A stretch of DNA of 64,000 nt. Origin: Streptomyces globosus (GTDB lineage Bacteria > Actinomycetota > Actinomycetes > Streptomycetales > Streptomycetaceae). The number at the start of each line of letters is the position of its first letter. The first letter of the stretch is position 1. The notes under the pieces are model-generated. The model worked only from the letters and a program-made list of their open reading frames with translations, searched no databases and was not told the origin of the DNA. The stretch lies in contig NZ_CP030862.1 in assembly GCF_003325375.1 (NCBI RefSeq), positions 3,785,501 to 3,849,500 on the forward strand, written 5' to 3'. Positions 54,542-63,598 of this stretch are shown piece after piece. The position numbers were made by a program, and so were the translations under genes.

Positions 54542-56875
54542 TCAGCGCGGCAGGGCCTGCTCCGCCCAGATGACCTTGCCGGCGCCCGTGTAGCGGGTGC
54601 CCCACTGCTGCGTCGTCTGCGCCACGATGAACAGGCCCCGGCCGCCCTCGTCGTCGCCGGCGGCGTGCCGCAGGTGCGGTGAGGTGTGGCCGCTGTCGAA
54701 GACCTCGCAGATGAGGGTCTGGTCGCGGATCAGGCGCAGCCGGACGGGGGCACCTGAGGCGTACCGGACGGCGTTGGTGACGAGTTCGCTGACCACCAGC
54801 TCGGTGGTGAACACCAGCTCATCGAGCCCCCAGTCGCGCAGTTGGGCGGCTGCGGCGGCGCGGGCCCGGCCGGCGGCCCGCGGGTCGTCGTCCAGGTCCC
54901 AGGAGGCGACCTGCCGCCGGCCGAGGACGCGGGTGCGGACCAGCAGCAGCGCCGCGTCGTCCTCGGCGGGTCCCGGCAGGAGTGCCTCGACGACGTCGTC
55001 GCAGAGGTCGTCCAGCGGCCGGTCGTGCCGGCCGAGGACCGTGCCCAGGACGCCGAGCTGCTCGTCGAGGTCGCGGCCGCGCCCCTGCACGAGGCCGTTG
55101 GTGAACAGGGCGAGCAGGCTGCCCGGCGGCAGCGTCAACTCCGCTGATTCGAAGGGGAGTCCGCCGAGTCCGAGGGGCGGCCCCGAGGGCAGCTCGGGGA
55201 AGGTCACGGTGCCGTCCGGGTGGACGACGGCGGGCAGGGGGTGTCCGGCCCGCGCCGTCGTGCACGTCCCGGACACCGGGTCGTACGCGGCGTACAGGCA
55301 GGTCACGCCGAATCCTCCGGCGTCGGGCAGCTCCTCCCCCGCGGGGCGCGGTGCGGCCCGCTCCTCGGTGTCCTGGGTGACGAGGTCGTCGAGGCGGGTG
55401 AGGAGCTCGTCGGGCGCCAGGTCCATGCGGGCGAGGACCCGCACGCTGGTGCGCAGCCTGCCCATGGTGGCGGCGGCGCTCAGGCCGTGCCCGACGACGT
55501 CCCCGACGACCAGGCCGACGCGGGCCCCGGACAGGGGGATGACGTCGAACCAGTCGCCGCCGACGCCGGCTCCGATGTCGGCGGGCAGGTAGCGGTAGGC
55601 GAGTTCCACGGCGGACAGCTGCGGCAGGAGCCGGGGCAGCAGGCTGCGCTGGAGGAGGAGCGCGGCGGCGTGCTCGCGGGCGTAGCGGCGGGCGTTGTCC
55701 ACGCACACGGCGAGCCGGGCGGCGAGTTCCCCGGCGACGGCCAGCTCGCCGGGGTCGAAGGGGCCGGTGCGCTGCTGCCAGGCGAAGGTGACCCGGCCGA
55801 GGTCGGCCCCCTCGGTGCGGAGCGGCACGGTCAGCGTGCCGGGCCCGTGCGGCTCGGCGGCGGCGGGCGCCCCGGGGTGTTCGGGCGGCCACAGCCGGAC
55901 GGAGGCGGCGTCGGCGCCGGTGTCGGTGTCGGTGTCGGGGCGCGGCCGTTCGCCGCGCAGGACGGCTTCCAGTACGTCGACGGTGACGGCATCGGCGAAC
56001 TCCGGCGTCGTGACGTTGGCGAACTCGTGTGCCGTGCGGCCCATGTCCAGGGTGGTGCCGACCCGCCGGGCGGCCCGTACGAGCAGGTCGAGGCGCTGCT
56101 GGGCGAGGTAGCGGTCGGTGATGTCGAAGGTCTCCTCGCACACGCCGAGGGGCGCGCCTGCGGGGCCCTCCAGGCGGTAGTAGGAGCACGACCAGACGTG
56201 GTCGCGGTCGGGCGCGGAGGGCGGGCGGCCCCTGTAGTGCAGGTCGGTGACGGGTCCGCCGGTGGCGAGGACCCGCGCCATCACCTCCTCCAGGGTGGCG
56301 GGCATTCCGGGGGAGACGACCGCCCCGTCGGCGACCATGTCGTCGGGGCCGATCCCGGCGTAGTCGGCGGGGCCCATCTCCTTGCGGAGGGCTGCGTTGG
56401 TCCACACGACGCGCAGGTCGGTGTCGTAGATGGCCAGGCCGATCGGGGACTGCGTGGCGAGGCCGTGCAGCATGGACTGGAGGGCGTCCCAGTGGTCGGC
56501 GGCGTCGGCGTCGGCCATCGCGAGCAGGCGGGCGGGCTGCCGCCCGGCGGGGGCGGCGGGCGCCGCGGGGCCGGGCCGGGCCTCGTCCGCCGAGGTCAGG
56601 GGGCGTACGGCGACGGCGGTCCGCCGGCCGGGGCCGCCGTCGCGGTGGCGCAGCCGGAGCACGGTGCGGGCGCCGGGTGGGGGCGGGGGCGCTCCGGGGT
56701 CGGCGGCGAGGGCGTCGAAGCCGCGGCCGAGGATCTCGGACGGGGCGTACCCGAGCAGGTCGGCGGCGGCGGGGCTCCAGCCCACGATGCGGCCGTCGCC
56801 GTCGAGGACCGCCACGGCCGCCCGGGACACGTCGAGGGGGCCGTGGAATCGTTCGTAGCCGGCGGTCCCGTTCAT
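54542..56875 (-). CDS. PAS-PAS-GAF-SpoIIE phosphatase with C-terminal HATPase
   Basis: The 777-residue signalling protein contains PAS 1 (about 15-65, VAVLDGDGRIVGWSPAAADL), PAS 2 (about 140-260, IGLAIYDTDLRVVWTNAALR), a GAF-like domain (about 270-400), a PP2C/SpoIIE phosphatase (about 415-630, YLPADIGAGVGGDWFDVIPL and VGLVVGDVVGHGLSAAATMG with metal-binding Asp residues), and an RsbW-type HATPase (about 650-775, VSELVTNAVRYASGAP, DEGGRGLFIVAQTTQQWGTR). It should combine sensing, phosphatase and anti-sigma-like kinase activities in one chain. Start ATG has AGGGAG six bases upstream. Confidence 0.93.
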   Translation of the reverse strand: MNGTAGYERFHGPLDVSRAAVAVLDGDGRIVGWSPAAADLLGYAPSEILGRGFDALAADPGAPPPPPGARTVLRLRHRDGGPGRRTAVAVRPLTSADEARPGPAAPAAPAGRQPARLLAMADADAADHWDALQSMLHGLATQSPIGLAIYDTDLRVVWTNAALRKEMGPADYAGIGPDDMVADGAVVSPGMPATLEEVMARVLATGGPVTDLHYRGRPPSAPDRDHVWSCSYYRLEGPAGAPLGVCEETFDITDRYLAQQRLDLLVRAARRVGTTLDMGRTAHEFANVTTPEFADAVTVDVLEAVLRGERPRPDTDTDTGADAASVRLWPPEHPGAPAAAEPHGPGTLTVPLRTEGADLGRVTFAWQQRTGPFDPGELAVAGELAARLAVCVDNARRYAREHAAALLLQRSLLPRLLPQLSAVELAYRYLPADIGAGVGGDWFDVIPLSGARVGLVVGDVVGHGLSAAATMGRLRTSVRVLARMDLAPDELLTRLDDLVTQDTEERAAPRPAGEELPDAGGFGVTCLYAAYDPVSGTCTTARAGHPLPAVVHPDGTVTFPELPSGPPLGLGGLPFESAELTLPPGSLLALFTNGLVQGRGRDLDEQLGVLGTVLGRHDRPLDDLCDDVVEALLPGPAEDDAALLLVRTRVLGRRQVASWDLDDDPRAAGRARAAAAAQLRDWGLDELVFTTELVVSELVTNAVRYASGAPVRLRLIRDQTLICEVFDSGHTSPHLRHAAGDDEGGRGLFIVAQTTQQWGTRYTGAGKVIWAEQALPR

Positions 56876-57131
56876 GTGGGCTCCCTGCGGTGCGCGGGCC
56901 CGTCCGCGGCCGCGGGCGCACCGGAGCGGGCGCGGCGGCCGTCCGGCCGGTACGGAGTCCCGCGGGCGGTGGTCCGCCGCCGGCTCACGCCTCTCTCCCG
57001 GTCACACAGCCAGCATCCCCCTCCCCCGGCGGGCGCCGCATCCGGACGCCCGCCGGAGTGCCCCGGACGGGCCCGCCGGAACACCCGTTCGGGACCGTGC
57101 GGGGCGGCCGCGGCAGGGCGGTGCGGGACGG

Positions 57132-57482
57132 TCAGTGGACGACGGTGAAGCTGCGCCAGGGCAGGGTGTCGGGGGCGGTCACGTTCGCACTGGACGTCGG
57201 GATGTAGGTTCCCTCGTCGCGGCCTTCGACCGTCCGGCAGTCGAGGGTCCGGTAGAGGACGACGTCGACGAGGGTGTTGTTCTCGACGTGGGCCGCGCCG
57301 CGCGGGAGGCGGATGCGGTGGCAGCCCTGCACGGGGGTGTTGGAGTACGTCAGTTCGACCGGGGAGTCGTGGGCGCGGAAGGTGAGCTCGCCGACGGTGG
57401 TCTTGCCGGCCGAGCAGGCCGTGGCCGCGAGCACGAGCAGTGCCGCCCCGGAGATGACGCCGGTACGCCGGAGGTGGGACAT
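57132..57482 (-). CDS. Small lipoprotein, hypothetical
   Basis: The 116-residue protein starts MSHLRRTGVISGAALLVLAA and has a lipobox-like TACS at the end of the hydrophobic leader (Cys near residue 23). The mature part includes VGELTFRAHDSPVELTYSNT, GCHRIRLPRGAAHVENNTLV and a C-terminal LPWRSFTVVH. Its beta-rich pattern suggests a small surface-anchored domain. GAGGA lies seven bases upstream. Unknown family. Confidence 0.75.
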   Translation of the reverse strand: MSHLRRTGVISGAALLVLAATACSAGKTTVGELTFRAHDSPVELTYSNTPVQGCHRIRLPRGAAHVENNTLVDVVLYRTLDCRTVEGRDEGTYIPTSSANVTAPDTLPWRSFTVVH

Positions 57483-57679
57483 GGCTGGATCCTCGTCTGT
57501 GCGGTGATGGCGGGCCTTGACCGCAGCCTGCCGCGGGCCGGCCCGCCGGGCATCCGCTGGGCACCCGCCCGGATGACGGCCGGACGGGGGACTCCGCCGT
57601 CCGCCCGGGCCGGTTCGGGCCCGCTGCCTGATCCCATGGATGCGGGGCACACGCGTGGCGGGACGGAAGGAGCGTGGGG

Positions 57680-59029
57680 ATGCCCGGAATCCGGAACTGG
57701 TCCGGCCGTGTCAAGGCCGGCGCGACCGCGCTCGGCGAACGCCGGGCGCGGATGCAGGCCCGCCACGACGCCGAGGAGCGGGCGGCGCGCCAGCGGGCGT
57801 TCGCCGAGGCCCGCCGGGCCCGGACGCGGGCCGCGGACCCGGCGGGGGCGGTGCCGTGGGGAGTGCGGGTCGCGGCGGAGGCCGCCTGGCGGTTCCTGGT
57901 GCTGGCGGCGGCCGTGTGGGTCGTGATGCAGGTGATCGGGTCGGTGCGGCTGGTCGTCCTGGCGTTCGTCGCGGCGCTGCTGGTCACCGCGCTGCTCCAG
58001 CCGACCGTCGCGCGGCTGCACCGGGCCGGGCTGTCGCGGGGGCTCGCCACCGCGGTGACGGCACTGTGCGGGTTCGCCGTCCTCGGCCTGATCGGCTGGT
58101 TCATCACCTGGCAGGTGTCGGACAACCTGGGGAACCTGTCCGGCCGGCTCCAGGAGGGCATCGAGGAGCTGAAGCGGTGGCTGCTGAACAGCCCGCTCCA
58201 CGTCACGGAGCAGCAGATCAGCGATGTCGCGTCGAGCCTGAGCGACGCGATCGGGACGAGTACCAGCGAGATCACCTCGACCGGTCTGCAGGGCGTGACC
58301 GTCCTGGTCGAAGTGATCACCGGGATGCTGCTGGCGATGTTCTGCACGCTGTTCCTGCTGTACGACGGCCCGCGCATCTGGCGGTGGACGCTGGGCCTGG
58401 TGCCGGCCGCGGCCCGGCCGGGTATGTCGGGTGCGGGCCCGATGGCGTGGCGGACGCTCACGGCCTATGTGCGGGGCACGCTGATCGTGGCGTTCATCGA
58501 CGCCTTGTTCATCGGGATCGGCATCTACTTCCTGGGGGTGCCGCTCGCCGTCCCGATCGCCGTCGTGATCTTCCTGGCGTCGTTCGTGCCGCTGGTCGGC
58601 GCCGTGGTCTCGGGGGCGCTCGCCGTCGTCGTGGCCCTGGTCACGCAGGGGGTGTTCACCGCGCTGATGACGCTGCTGGTGGTGCTCGTCGTGCAGCAGA
58701 TCGAAGGCCACGTGCTGCAGCCGTTCATCCTCGGACGGGCCGTGCGGGTCCACCCGCTGGCGGTCGTCCTGGCCGTGGCCACCGGCGGGCTGGTCGCCGG
58801 GATCGGCGGGGCGGTGGTGGCCGTTCCGCTGGTCGCCGTCGGCAACACGGTGGTCGGGCATCTGCGGGCCCACGCGGGCGAGAACGGGGCGACGGAGTCA
58901 GGGCCGTCGGAGTCGGGGGCGGGGCCGTCGGAGTCGGGGCCGGGAGCGGGGCCGGGCGGGGCCGGGGAGCCGCCCGCGGCGGCTGCGGAACCGGAACGGC
59001 CCGCCGCGCGGCCGGAGGACCCGGCCTGA
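57680..59029 (+). CDS. AI-2E family transporter
   Basis: The 449-residue protein has a basic N-terminal arm, about eight membrane spans and the AI-2E/PerM pattern: VLAFVAALLVTALLQPTVAR, an extended external region (VSDNLGNLSGRLQEGIEELK), LLAMFCTLFLLYDGPRIWRW, then YVRGTLIVAFIDALFIGIGI, and LVVLVVQQIEGHVLQPFILG with the conserved Q-x-x-E-x-x-x-x-x-P. Despite the name, many members are Na+/H+ antiporter- or export-like. The C-terminal 50 residues are Gly/Pro/Ser repeats (GPSESG units). Start ATG 57680 has AAGGAG. Confidence 0.93.
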   Translation: MPGIRNWSGRVKAGATALGERRARMQARHDAEERAARQRAFAEARRARTRAADPAGAVPWGVRVAAEAAWRFLVLAAAVWVVMQVIGSVRLVVLAFVAALLVTALLQPTVARLHRAGLSRGLATAVTALCGFAVLGLIGWFITWQVSDNLGNLSGRLQEGIEELKRWLLNSPLHVTEQQISDVASSLSDAIGTSTSEITSTGLQGVTVLVEVITGMLLAMFCTLFLLYDGPRIWRWTLGLVPAAARPGMSGAGPMAWRTLTAYVRGTLIVAFIDALFIGIGIYFLGVPLAVPIAVVIFLASFVPLVGAVVSGALAVVVALVTQGVFTALMTLLVVLVVQQIEGHVLQPFILGRAVRVHPLAVVLAVATGGLVAGIGGAVVAVPLVAVGNTVVGHLRAHAGENGATESGPSESGAGPSESGPGAGPGGAGEPPAAAAEPERPAARPEDPA

Positions 59030-59138
59030 CGCCCGGCCGGGGCCGGGTGCCGCGCCGGTCCGGCCGTACGGCGGGCCGTTCGCGCCGGATCCGGCCCGTG
59101 GCAGCGGGCGCCGGCTCCGGCCGCGCGGGCGTGTCGGA

Positions 59139-59588
59139 TCAGATGCGGCCGCGCCACTCGCCGGTCGGGGTGCCGCGGTCCTCGATGAAGTGCTTGAACC
59201 GGGTCAGATCGCCCTTGACCCGGCGGTCGACGAAGCCCGCCTTGTCGCCGATGTTCTCCGCCATCCCCTCGGGCTCGAAGTCCATCATGAGCGTGACCTG
59301 CGTGTGCGTCGGGTCGATCGGCTCGAAGGTGACGACGCCGGACTGCTCGGTGGAGCCGCCCACGGTCACCCAGGCGACCTTGCGGTCGGGCACCTGCTCG
59401 GTGATCTCCGCGTCGAACTCCCGCTCCACGCCGGCGATCTTCGTCACCCAGTGGGTCAGCGTGTCCGTGCGCTGCTCGATCCGCTCGACGCCGTCCATGA
59501 ACGCGGGGAACGACTCGAACTGCGTCCACTGGTCGTAGGCCGTCCGGACGGGGACGTCGACCTCGATCGATTCCTTCACGTGCGACAT
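59139..59588 (-). CDS. SRPBCC (polyketide cyclase-like) family protein
   Basis: The 149-residue single-domain protein starts MSHVKESIEVDVPVRTAYDQ and runs WTQFESFPAFMDGVERIEQR, AEITEQVPDRKVAWVTVGGS, VVTFEPIDPTHTQVTLMMDF, ending DRGTPTGEWRGRI. This is the Bet v1-like hydrophobic-cavity fold of the Coq10/cyclase branch. The gas-vesicle-cluster SRPBCC pseudogene at 35.1 kb belongs to the same branch, with D-V-G-V/PVRTAYD-type strands. GGGGAG lies eight bases before ATG. Ligand unknown. Confidence 0.9.
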   Translation of the reverse strand: MSHVKESIEVDVPVRTAYDQWTQFESFPAFMDGVERIEQRTDTLTHWVTKIAGVEREFDAEITEQVPDRKVAWVTVGGSTEQSGVVTFEPIDPTHTQVTLMMDFEPEGMAENIGDKAGFVDRRVKGDLTRFKHFIEDRGTPTGEWRGRI

Positions 59589-59877
59589 TGCGTGCTCCCC
59601 ACTCTTCGGATATCCGGCGGGCGTCGGCGCGGGCTGCCCGCCTGCGCCACCCTCCGCGGGCACCGGTCGGCGCCCTCGGTCCGCCCTTGCCCGGCGGGCT
59701 CGCGGTGATGCGCCCGAATGCCGGTTTCGCTGTGGCGCGGAGGGCCTCCCGCGCCCCGGACGAACCGGTCGGCGGGCCGGACGCCGCGGATCGTGGTCGG
59801 CTGGATGCAGGGACGCCGCACCCGGCGCCATGCAGGCGGGCCGGGCGGGACCTGCGTCCCGTCGGGAGGCGACGGAC

Positions 59878-59985
59878 ATGGAGTGGGACGAGTCGCAGCG
59901 GGCCTGGGCGATGGTGATCGCCACCATCTCGATCATCCTGGCCGACCTGGCGGCGATCATCCTGATGAACACCGTCTGGCGGTGA
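59878..59985 (+). CDS. 35-residue single-span membrane peptide
   Basis: The frame MEWDESQRAWAMVIATISII continues LADLAAIILMNTVWR. Residues 9-32 form one hydrophobic helix with an acidic N-terminus and a single Arg at the end, so the N-terminus is likely outside and the C-terminus inside, or the reverse by charge. GGGAGG is well placed nine bases upstream of the ATG. It is divergent from the SRPBCC gene and too short for routine gene finding. Role unknown; such peptides often modulate membrane complexes. Confidence 0.55.
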   Translation: MEWDESQRAWAMVIATISIILADLAAIILMNTVWR

Positions 59986-60173
59986 CGGGGTCAGCCCTCG
60001 GTCCCCCCGCAGGCGTTCGGGGTGGAAATGGCAGGCGGCACCCGGCCGGTCCACGACCAGGGGCGGCCGCTTCTTCTTCTGCCGCCTCCGCCTCACCATC
60101 GCCCCATCCGACACGGCCCGCTGTTCGACGGTTCAGCCGGGAGGCCGGGCGGGCGCCGTGGGACGGGAGCGGC

Positions 60174-60584
60174 TCAGGCGGACGGGGCCTCGCCGACGGG
60201 GCGGATGACCACCGGGTACTCGGGGGAGCCCGCGGGGACCGGGCACTGGGTGATCCTGGCCGCGATCTCGGTCACGCGGTCGAGGCCGGAGCACTCCAGA
60301 AGCCAGTAGCCGGCGGTGACGGCCTCGGTGTCTGCGTACGGGCGGTCGGTGACGGCCGGTTCGCGGCCGGGGGCGCCGGTGACGAAGCGGGCTTCGGAGG
60401 GCGGCCCGAAGCCCTGGGCGTCCAGGAGTTCGCCTGAGGCGGCGAGTTCCTCGTTGAGTCCGCTCATGAAGGCGAACATCGCCCTGATGTCGTCGCCGCT
60501 CCAGGCGGGGGATGCCGGTGAGGGCTTCCCCGCCATCGCGTCGTAGTCCGCCTGGCTCCCCGCCACCGTCACGAAGTACTTCAT
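60174..60584 (-). CDS. YciI-like protein
   Basis: The 136-residue protein begins MKYFVTVAGSQADYDAMAGK and ends with YWLLECSGLDRVTEIAARIT then PVVIRPVGEAPSA. The YCII/DGPF fold is a dimeric ferredoxin-like barrel; MxFMSGLNEELAASGELLDAQGF in the middle is characteristic of the DGPF/YciI subgroup found near ECF sigma factors, but no sigma gene is adjacent. A TTG at 60596 with GGAGG four bases upstream is an alternative start. Confidence 0.85.
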   Translation of the reverse strand: MKYFVTVAGSQADYDAMAGKPSPASPAWSGDDIRAMFAFMSGLNEELAASGELLDAQGFGPPSEARFVTGAPGREPAVTDRPYADTEAVTAGYWLLECSGLDRVTEIAARITQCPVPAGSPEYPVVIRPVGEAPSA

Positions 60585-60663
60585 CCGGGCAGCCAACCAC
60601 CCTCCGGCCTGCCGGGGCTCGCCTCCGGCCGGGTCGGCGGCGGGTTTCCCCCGGGCGGCGGAG

Positions 60664-61149
60664 TCAGGAGCCGGCGGCAGGCTCCTGGGTGAGACGTTCC
60701 TTCTCCGCCTTCAGCTTGCGCCACACCGTGCCCAGGGCTTCGAGGTCCCGGTCGTCGAGGAGGTCGGTGAAGACCGGCGCGAGGGCCGCGCGCCGGGTGT
60801 CGTCGGCCGCGGCGAACACCTTGCGGCCCTCGTCCGTGAGGGAGATCTCGACGGACCGGGCGTCGCGCGCCGAGGGCGTCCGGGAGACGAGGCCGCGGGC
60901 CTGGAGGGCGTCGACGACCCGGGAGACCTGGCTGCGGCTGAGCATGGTGCTGTTGCCGAGGACGGAGGCGGGCACCGGCTCCGGGCTGGACGCCAGCCAC
61001 AGCATGACCTCGAACCAGGACACGGGCAGGCCGTGCGCCTTGGTGAGGGCACGGTCGACGCGCTCGGTCATGACGGTGCCGGCCCACACGAGGCCGTAGA
61101 AGGCGTAGTCCTCGGCGGGCATCTCGGCCTGGGTCAGTTTCTTCGGCAT
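60664..61149 (-). CDS. MarR family transcriptional regulator
   Basis: The 161-residue regulator begins MPKKLTQAEMPAEDYAFYGL and has the MarR winged helix: LTKAHGLPVSWFEVMLWLAS, VPASVLGNSTMLSRSQVSRV (recognition helix), VDALQARGLVSRTPSARDAR and the wing SVEISLTDEGRKVFAAAD. It is divergent from an SDR gene; the inverted repeat between them is the likely operator. A TATACT hexamer seven bases before its ATG suggests a leaderless transcript. The ligand is unknown. Confidence 0.93.
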   Translation of the reverse strand: MPKKLTQAEMPAEDYAFYGLVWAGTVMTERVDRALTKAHGLPVSWFEVMLWLASSPEPVPASVLGNSTMLSRSQVSRVVDALQARGLVSRTPSARDARSVEISLTDEGRKVFAAADDTRRAALAPVFTDLLDDRDLEALGTVWRKLKAEKERLTQEPAAGS

Positions 61150-61171
61150 GGATCCGAGTATAGGGAGGGGG

Positions 61172-61214
61172 TTGCGTGTGCACACACACAAAGCTAAGTT
61201 GTGTGTGCACGCAC
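61172..61214. promoter_or_regulatory. Divergent MarR/SDR promoter region with large inverted repeat
   Basis: An imperfect inverted repeat pairs TGCGTGTGCACACACACA (61173-61190) with TTGTGTGTGCACGCA (61199-61213); each arm contains a GTGTGCAC palindrome. The SDR promoter TTGCGT, 17-base spacer, TAAGTT (about 61172-61200) overlaps the left arm. A MarR dimer bound here would block the SDR and probably its own promoter (TATACT on the minus strand, 61157-61162). Confidence 0.75.
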
Positions 61215-61243
61215 AGACGATGTACCTCCTGAAAGGTGATGAA

Positions 61244-62104
61244 ATGTCCACCACTGCCCGCACCTCCCCCGCACGGACCGTCCTGATCACCGGCACCTCG
61301 TCCGGCATCGGCCTCGCCGCGGCCGTCGCCGCCGCCCGCGCCGGCTGGCGTACCGTCGCCACGCTGCGCGACCTCTCCCGTGCGGACGCCCTCCGCAAGG
61401 CCGCCGCCGACGCGGGCGTCGACCTCGACATCCGGCAGCTCGACGTCACCGACGAGGCGTCCGTCGCGGCCGCCGTCGCCGGAGTGGTCGCCGACCACGG
61501 CCGCCTGGACGCCGTCGTCAACAACGCGGGCGCCGGCCACGTGGGCACCCTGGAGAACGACTCCCTCGCCGACATCCGCACCGTGATGGAGGTCAACTTC
61601 TTCGGTGTGCTGAACGTCAGCAAGGCCGCGCTCCCCCACCTGCGGGCAGTCGGCGGCCGCCTCGTCACCGTGACCAGCGTGGGCGGTGTCGTCGGGCAGC
61701 CGTTCAACGAGGCCTACTGCGCCGCCAAGTTCGCCGTCGAGGGCTACATGGAGAGCCTGGCCCCCGTCGCCCGCACGCTGGGCGTGGCCGTGTCGGTGGT
61801 CGAACCGGGCGCGGTGGCCACCGAGTTCGTCAACAACATCGGCATCGACGTGGAGGGCGGCCTGGAGGCCGGCCCCTACACCGGGGCGCTGCGCACGTAT
61901 GTCGACCGCACCGTCGCGCAGTTCCTGGACGGCACCGCGCAGACGCCCGCCGGCGCGGCGGAGTCCGTCATGGAGGCGCTGACCGCTGCGGAGCCGGCGT
62001 TCCGGATCCAGACCACCGACTGGGCGCGGGAGTTCGTCGGCACGAAGCTGGCCGATGTGGACGGCTCCGCGGTCCAGAGCCTCACCTCCGCCTGGGTCGC
62101 CTGA
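61244..62104 (+). CDS. SDR family oxidoreductase, MarR-controlled
   Basis: The 286-residue classical short-chain dehydrogenase has the cofactor loop TVLITGTSSGIGLAAAVAAA, D at LDVTDEASVAAAVAG, VVNNAGAGHVG, the catalytic Ser in LVTVTSVGGVVGQPF and YCAAKFAVEGYMESL for the YxxxK. ATLRDLSRADAL after strand 2 suggests NADP(H) preference. Start ATG 61244 has AAAGG eight bases upstream. The divergent MarR gene and the operator suggest induction by a phenolic or drug-like effector. Confidence 0.93.
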   Translation: MSTTARTSPARTVLITGTSSGIGLAAAVAAARAGWRTVATLRDLSRADALRKAAADAGVDLDIRQLDVTDEASVAAAVAGVVADHGRLDAVVNNAGAGHVGTLENDSLADIRTVMEVNFFGVLNVSKAALPHLRAVGGRLVTVTSVGGVVGQPFNEAYCAAKFAVEGYMESLAPVARTLGVAVSVVEPGAVATEFVNNIGIDVEGGLEAGPYTGALRTYVDRTVAQFLDGTAQTPAGAAESVMEALTAAEPAFRIQTTDWAREFVGTKLADVDGSAVQSLTSAWVA

Positions 62105-62163
62105 GCCGCCCGGACGCCGGCGCGAGTGCTCCGGTCGCGGGTGCGGGCGGCAGGGGCACAGGG

Positions 62164-63195
62164 TCAGCGCTCGTGTCTGCCGGCGGGGGTTCCGGCGGCG
62201 GCGAGCGGCGGCGTCTCCAGGCCCGCCCCGCGGCGCAGGCCCGCCAGGAAGTCGGCGACGGCCTCGGTGGCCGTGGTGGACGGGGTCCAGTCCAGCTGCT
62301 CGCGGGCCCGGCCGGCGTCGAGCAGCGGCAGCCGCAGGAAGGCGTCGAGGAGGCCGGGGGCCGCGGGTACGAGGCGCATCCGCCAGGCTGCGGCGAGGGC
62401 CGCCCGGGCGGCTGCGGCGGGCAGCGGGACCGTGCGGGCGTGCAGCAGCCGGGCCACGGCTGCCATGTCCAGGACCGGATCGGCGACGAGGTTGAACGCG
62501 CCGCGCACGGGCCGGAACACCGCCTCCCGGTACGCCCGGGCGGCGTCGTCGGTGTGCAGGGCCTGGAAGCGCAGGCCCGTCACGGCAGGCACGGCGGGCA
62601 GCAGGCCCGGCCGGACCAGCCACGACGGCAGGAGCGGGCCGGCGAAGATCCGCCGCTGTTCGCTGGCGGCGGCCTCCTTGAACAGGAAGGCCGGCCGCAT
62701 CCGGACCACCCGCATCTCCGGGTGCGCGGGCTGGAAGCCGTCCAGGTAGCGCTCCAGGTACGCCTTCTCCCGGGTGTAGGCGGCGCCCGGCCATCCGTGG
62801 GTCGGCCAGGTCTCGTCGACGGGCCGCCCGTCGGGCGGGCCGGGGGCGTACGCGCCGACGGACGAGGCGTGCACCAGGGTGCGGACGCCCGCGCGGGCGC
62901 AGGCCTCGAAGACGCGGATGCCGCCGAGGACGTTGGTCCGCCACGTTTCGACGGGGTCGTGGGTGGGCTGGAACTTCCAGGCCAGGTGGACGACGGCGCC
63001 CGCGCCCTCGAAGAGCCCGGTCAGGTCGGAGTGGCCGGGGTCGATGTCGGCGGCCACCCAGCGCACGCCCGGGATGTCGAGGGCTGGGCGGCGCCGGGCG
63101 ATGCCCGCGACCTCGGTGACCCGCAGGTCGGCGGCCAGGGCCCGCACCACACTGGTGCCGGCGTTGCCGGTGGCTCCCGTCACGACGACCCGCAT
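62164..63195 (-). CDS. NAD-dependent epimerase/dehydratase family protein
   Basis: The 343-residue extended SDR starts MRVVVTGATGNAGTSVVRAL (GxxGxxG) and has AVVHLAWKFQPTHDPVETWR, TLVHASSVGAYAPGPPDGRP (catalytic Ser region) and YTREKAYLERYL for the YxxxK. The C-terminal half (substrate domain) is Ala/Arg-rich. These proteins act on nucleotide sugars, steroids or ketoacyl compounds; no sugar-pathway neighbours help decide. Start ATG 63195 is preceded by GGGGTGG. Confidence 0.9.
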   Translation of the reverse strand: MRVVVTGATGNAGTSVVRALAADLRVTEVAGIARRRPALDIPGVRWVAADIDPGHSDLTGLFEGAGAVVHLAWKFQPTHDPVETWRTNVLGGIRVFEACARAGVRTLVHASSVGAYAPGPPDGRPVDETWPTHGWPGAAYTREKAYLERYLDGFQPAHPEMRVVRMRPAFLFKEAAASEQRRIFAGPLLPSWLVRPGLLPAVPAVTGLRFQALHTDDAARAYREAVFRPVRGAFNLVADPVLDMAAVARLLHARTVPLPAAAARAALAAAWRMRLVPAAPGLLDAFLRLPLLDAGRAREQLDWTPSTTATEAVADFLAGLRRGAGLETPPLAAAGTPAGRHER

Positions 63196-63418
63196 CACGA
63201 CCACCCCGCCTTCACGGTCAGCACGCGGGCCCGGGCAGCGCCGCCCGCCGCCGCGCACGCGGTCGTCATCGGAGTCGGTGGGCGAACCGGAATCTGAGGT
63301 GTTGCAGGAATGGATGCAGACATGCCCCGCGCCTACCCGGGGCGGCCATGGCAACGCATCGGGGGGACCCGGGACCGGGACACGTGTGGAACCGAGCGGT
63401 CCGGGTAGCCGCCGCACC

Positions 63419-63598
63419 GTGAGCCCACGACACGACCGTTCCGTCCGCCTGCCCGACAGCACCCTGCCGCTGCTGCTCCACGGCTACGCCTGGCTGCCCG
63501 ACCCGCTGCGGGCCGAGGACCGCCCGCTGGTGCGGACGCGCCTGATGGGCCGCCCCGCCGTGGCACTGCACGGTCCCGACGCCGTGCCGTTCTTCTAA
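63419..63598 (+). pseudogene. N-terminal fragment of a CYP152-type P450 (fatty-acid peroxygenase)
   Basis: The 59-codon frame from GTG 63419 reads LPDSTLPLLLHGYAWLPDPL, VRTRLMGRPAVALHGPDAVP and ends FF-stop. This matches the first 55 residues of CYP152 enzymes such as the Bacillus subtilis and Clostridium fatty-acid hydroxylases (LxNSLxLLKEGYLF..., RLLGK...CMTGxEAAKVFYD). Everything downstream of that point, including the heme loop, is missing, because UdgX sequence begins immediately after. It is the 5' end of a gene cut by a deletion. Confidence 0.8.

Noticed and set aside
58880..58950. GGGCCGTCGGAGTCGGGG repeats as a regulatory repeat
   Set aside because: They lie within the coding sequence of the AI-2E transporter and encode the low-complexity Gly-Pro-Ser-Glu tail.
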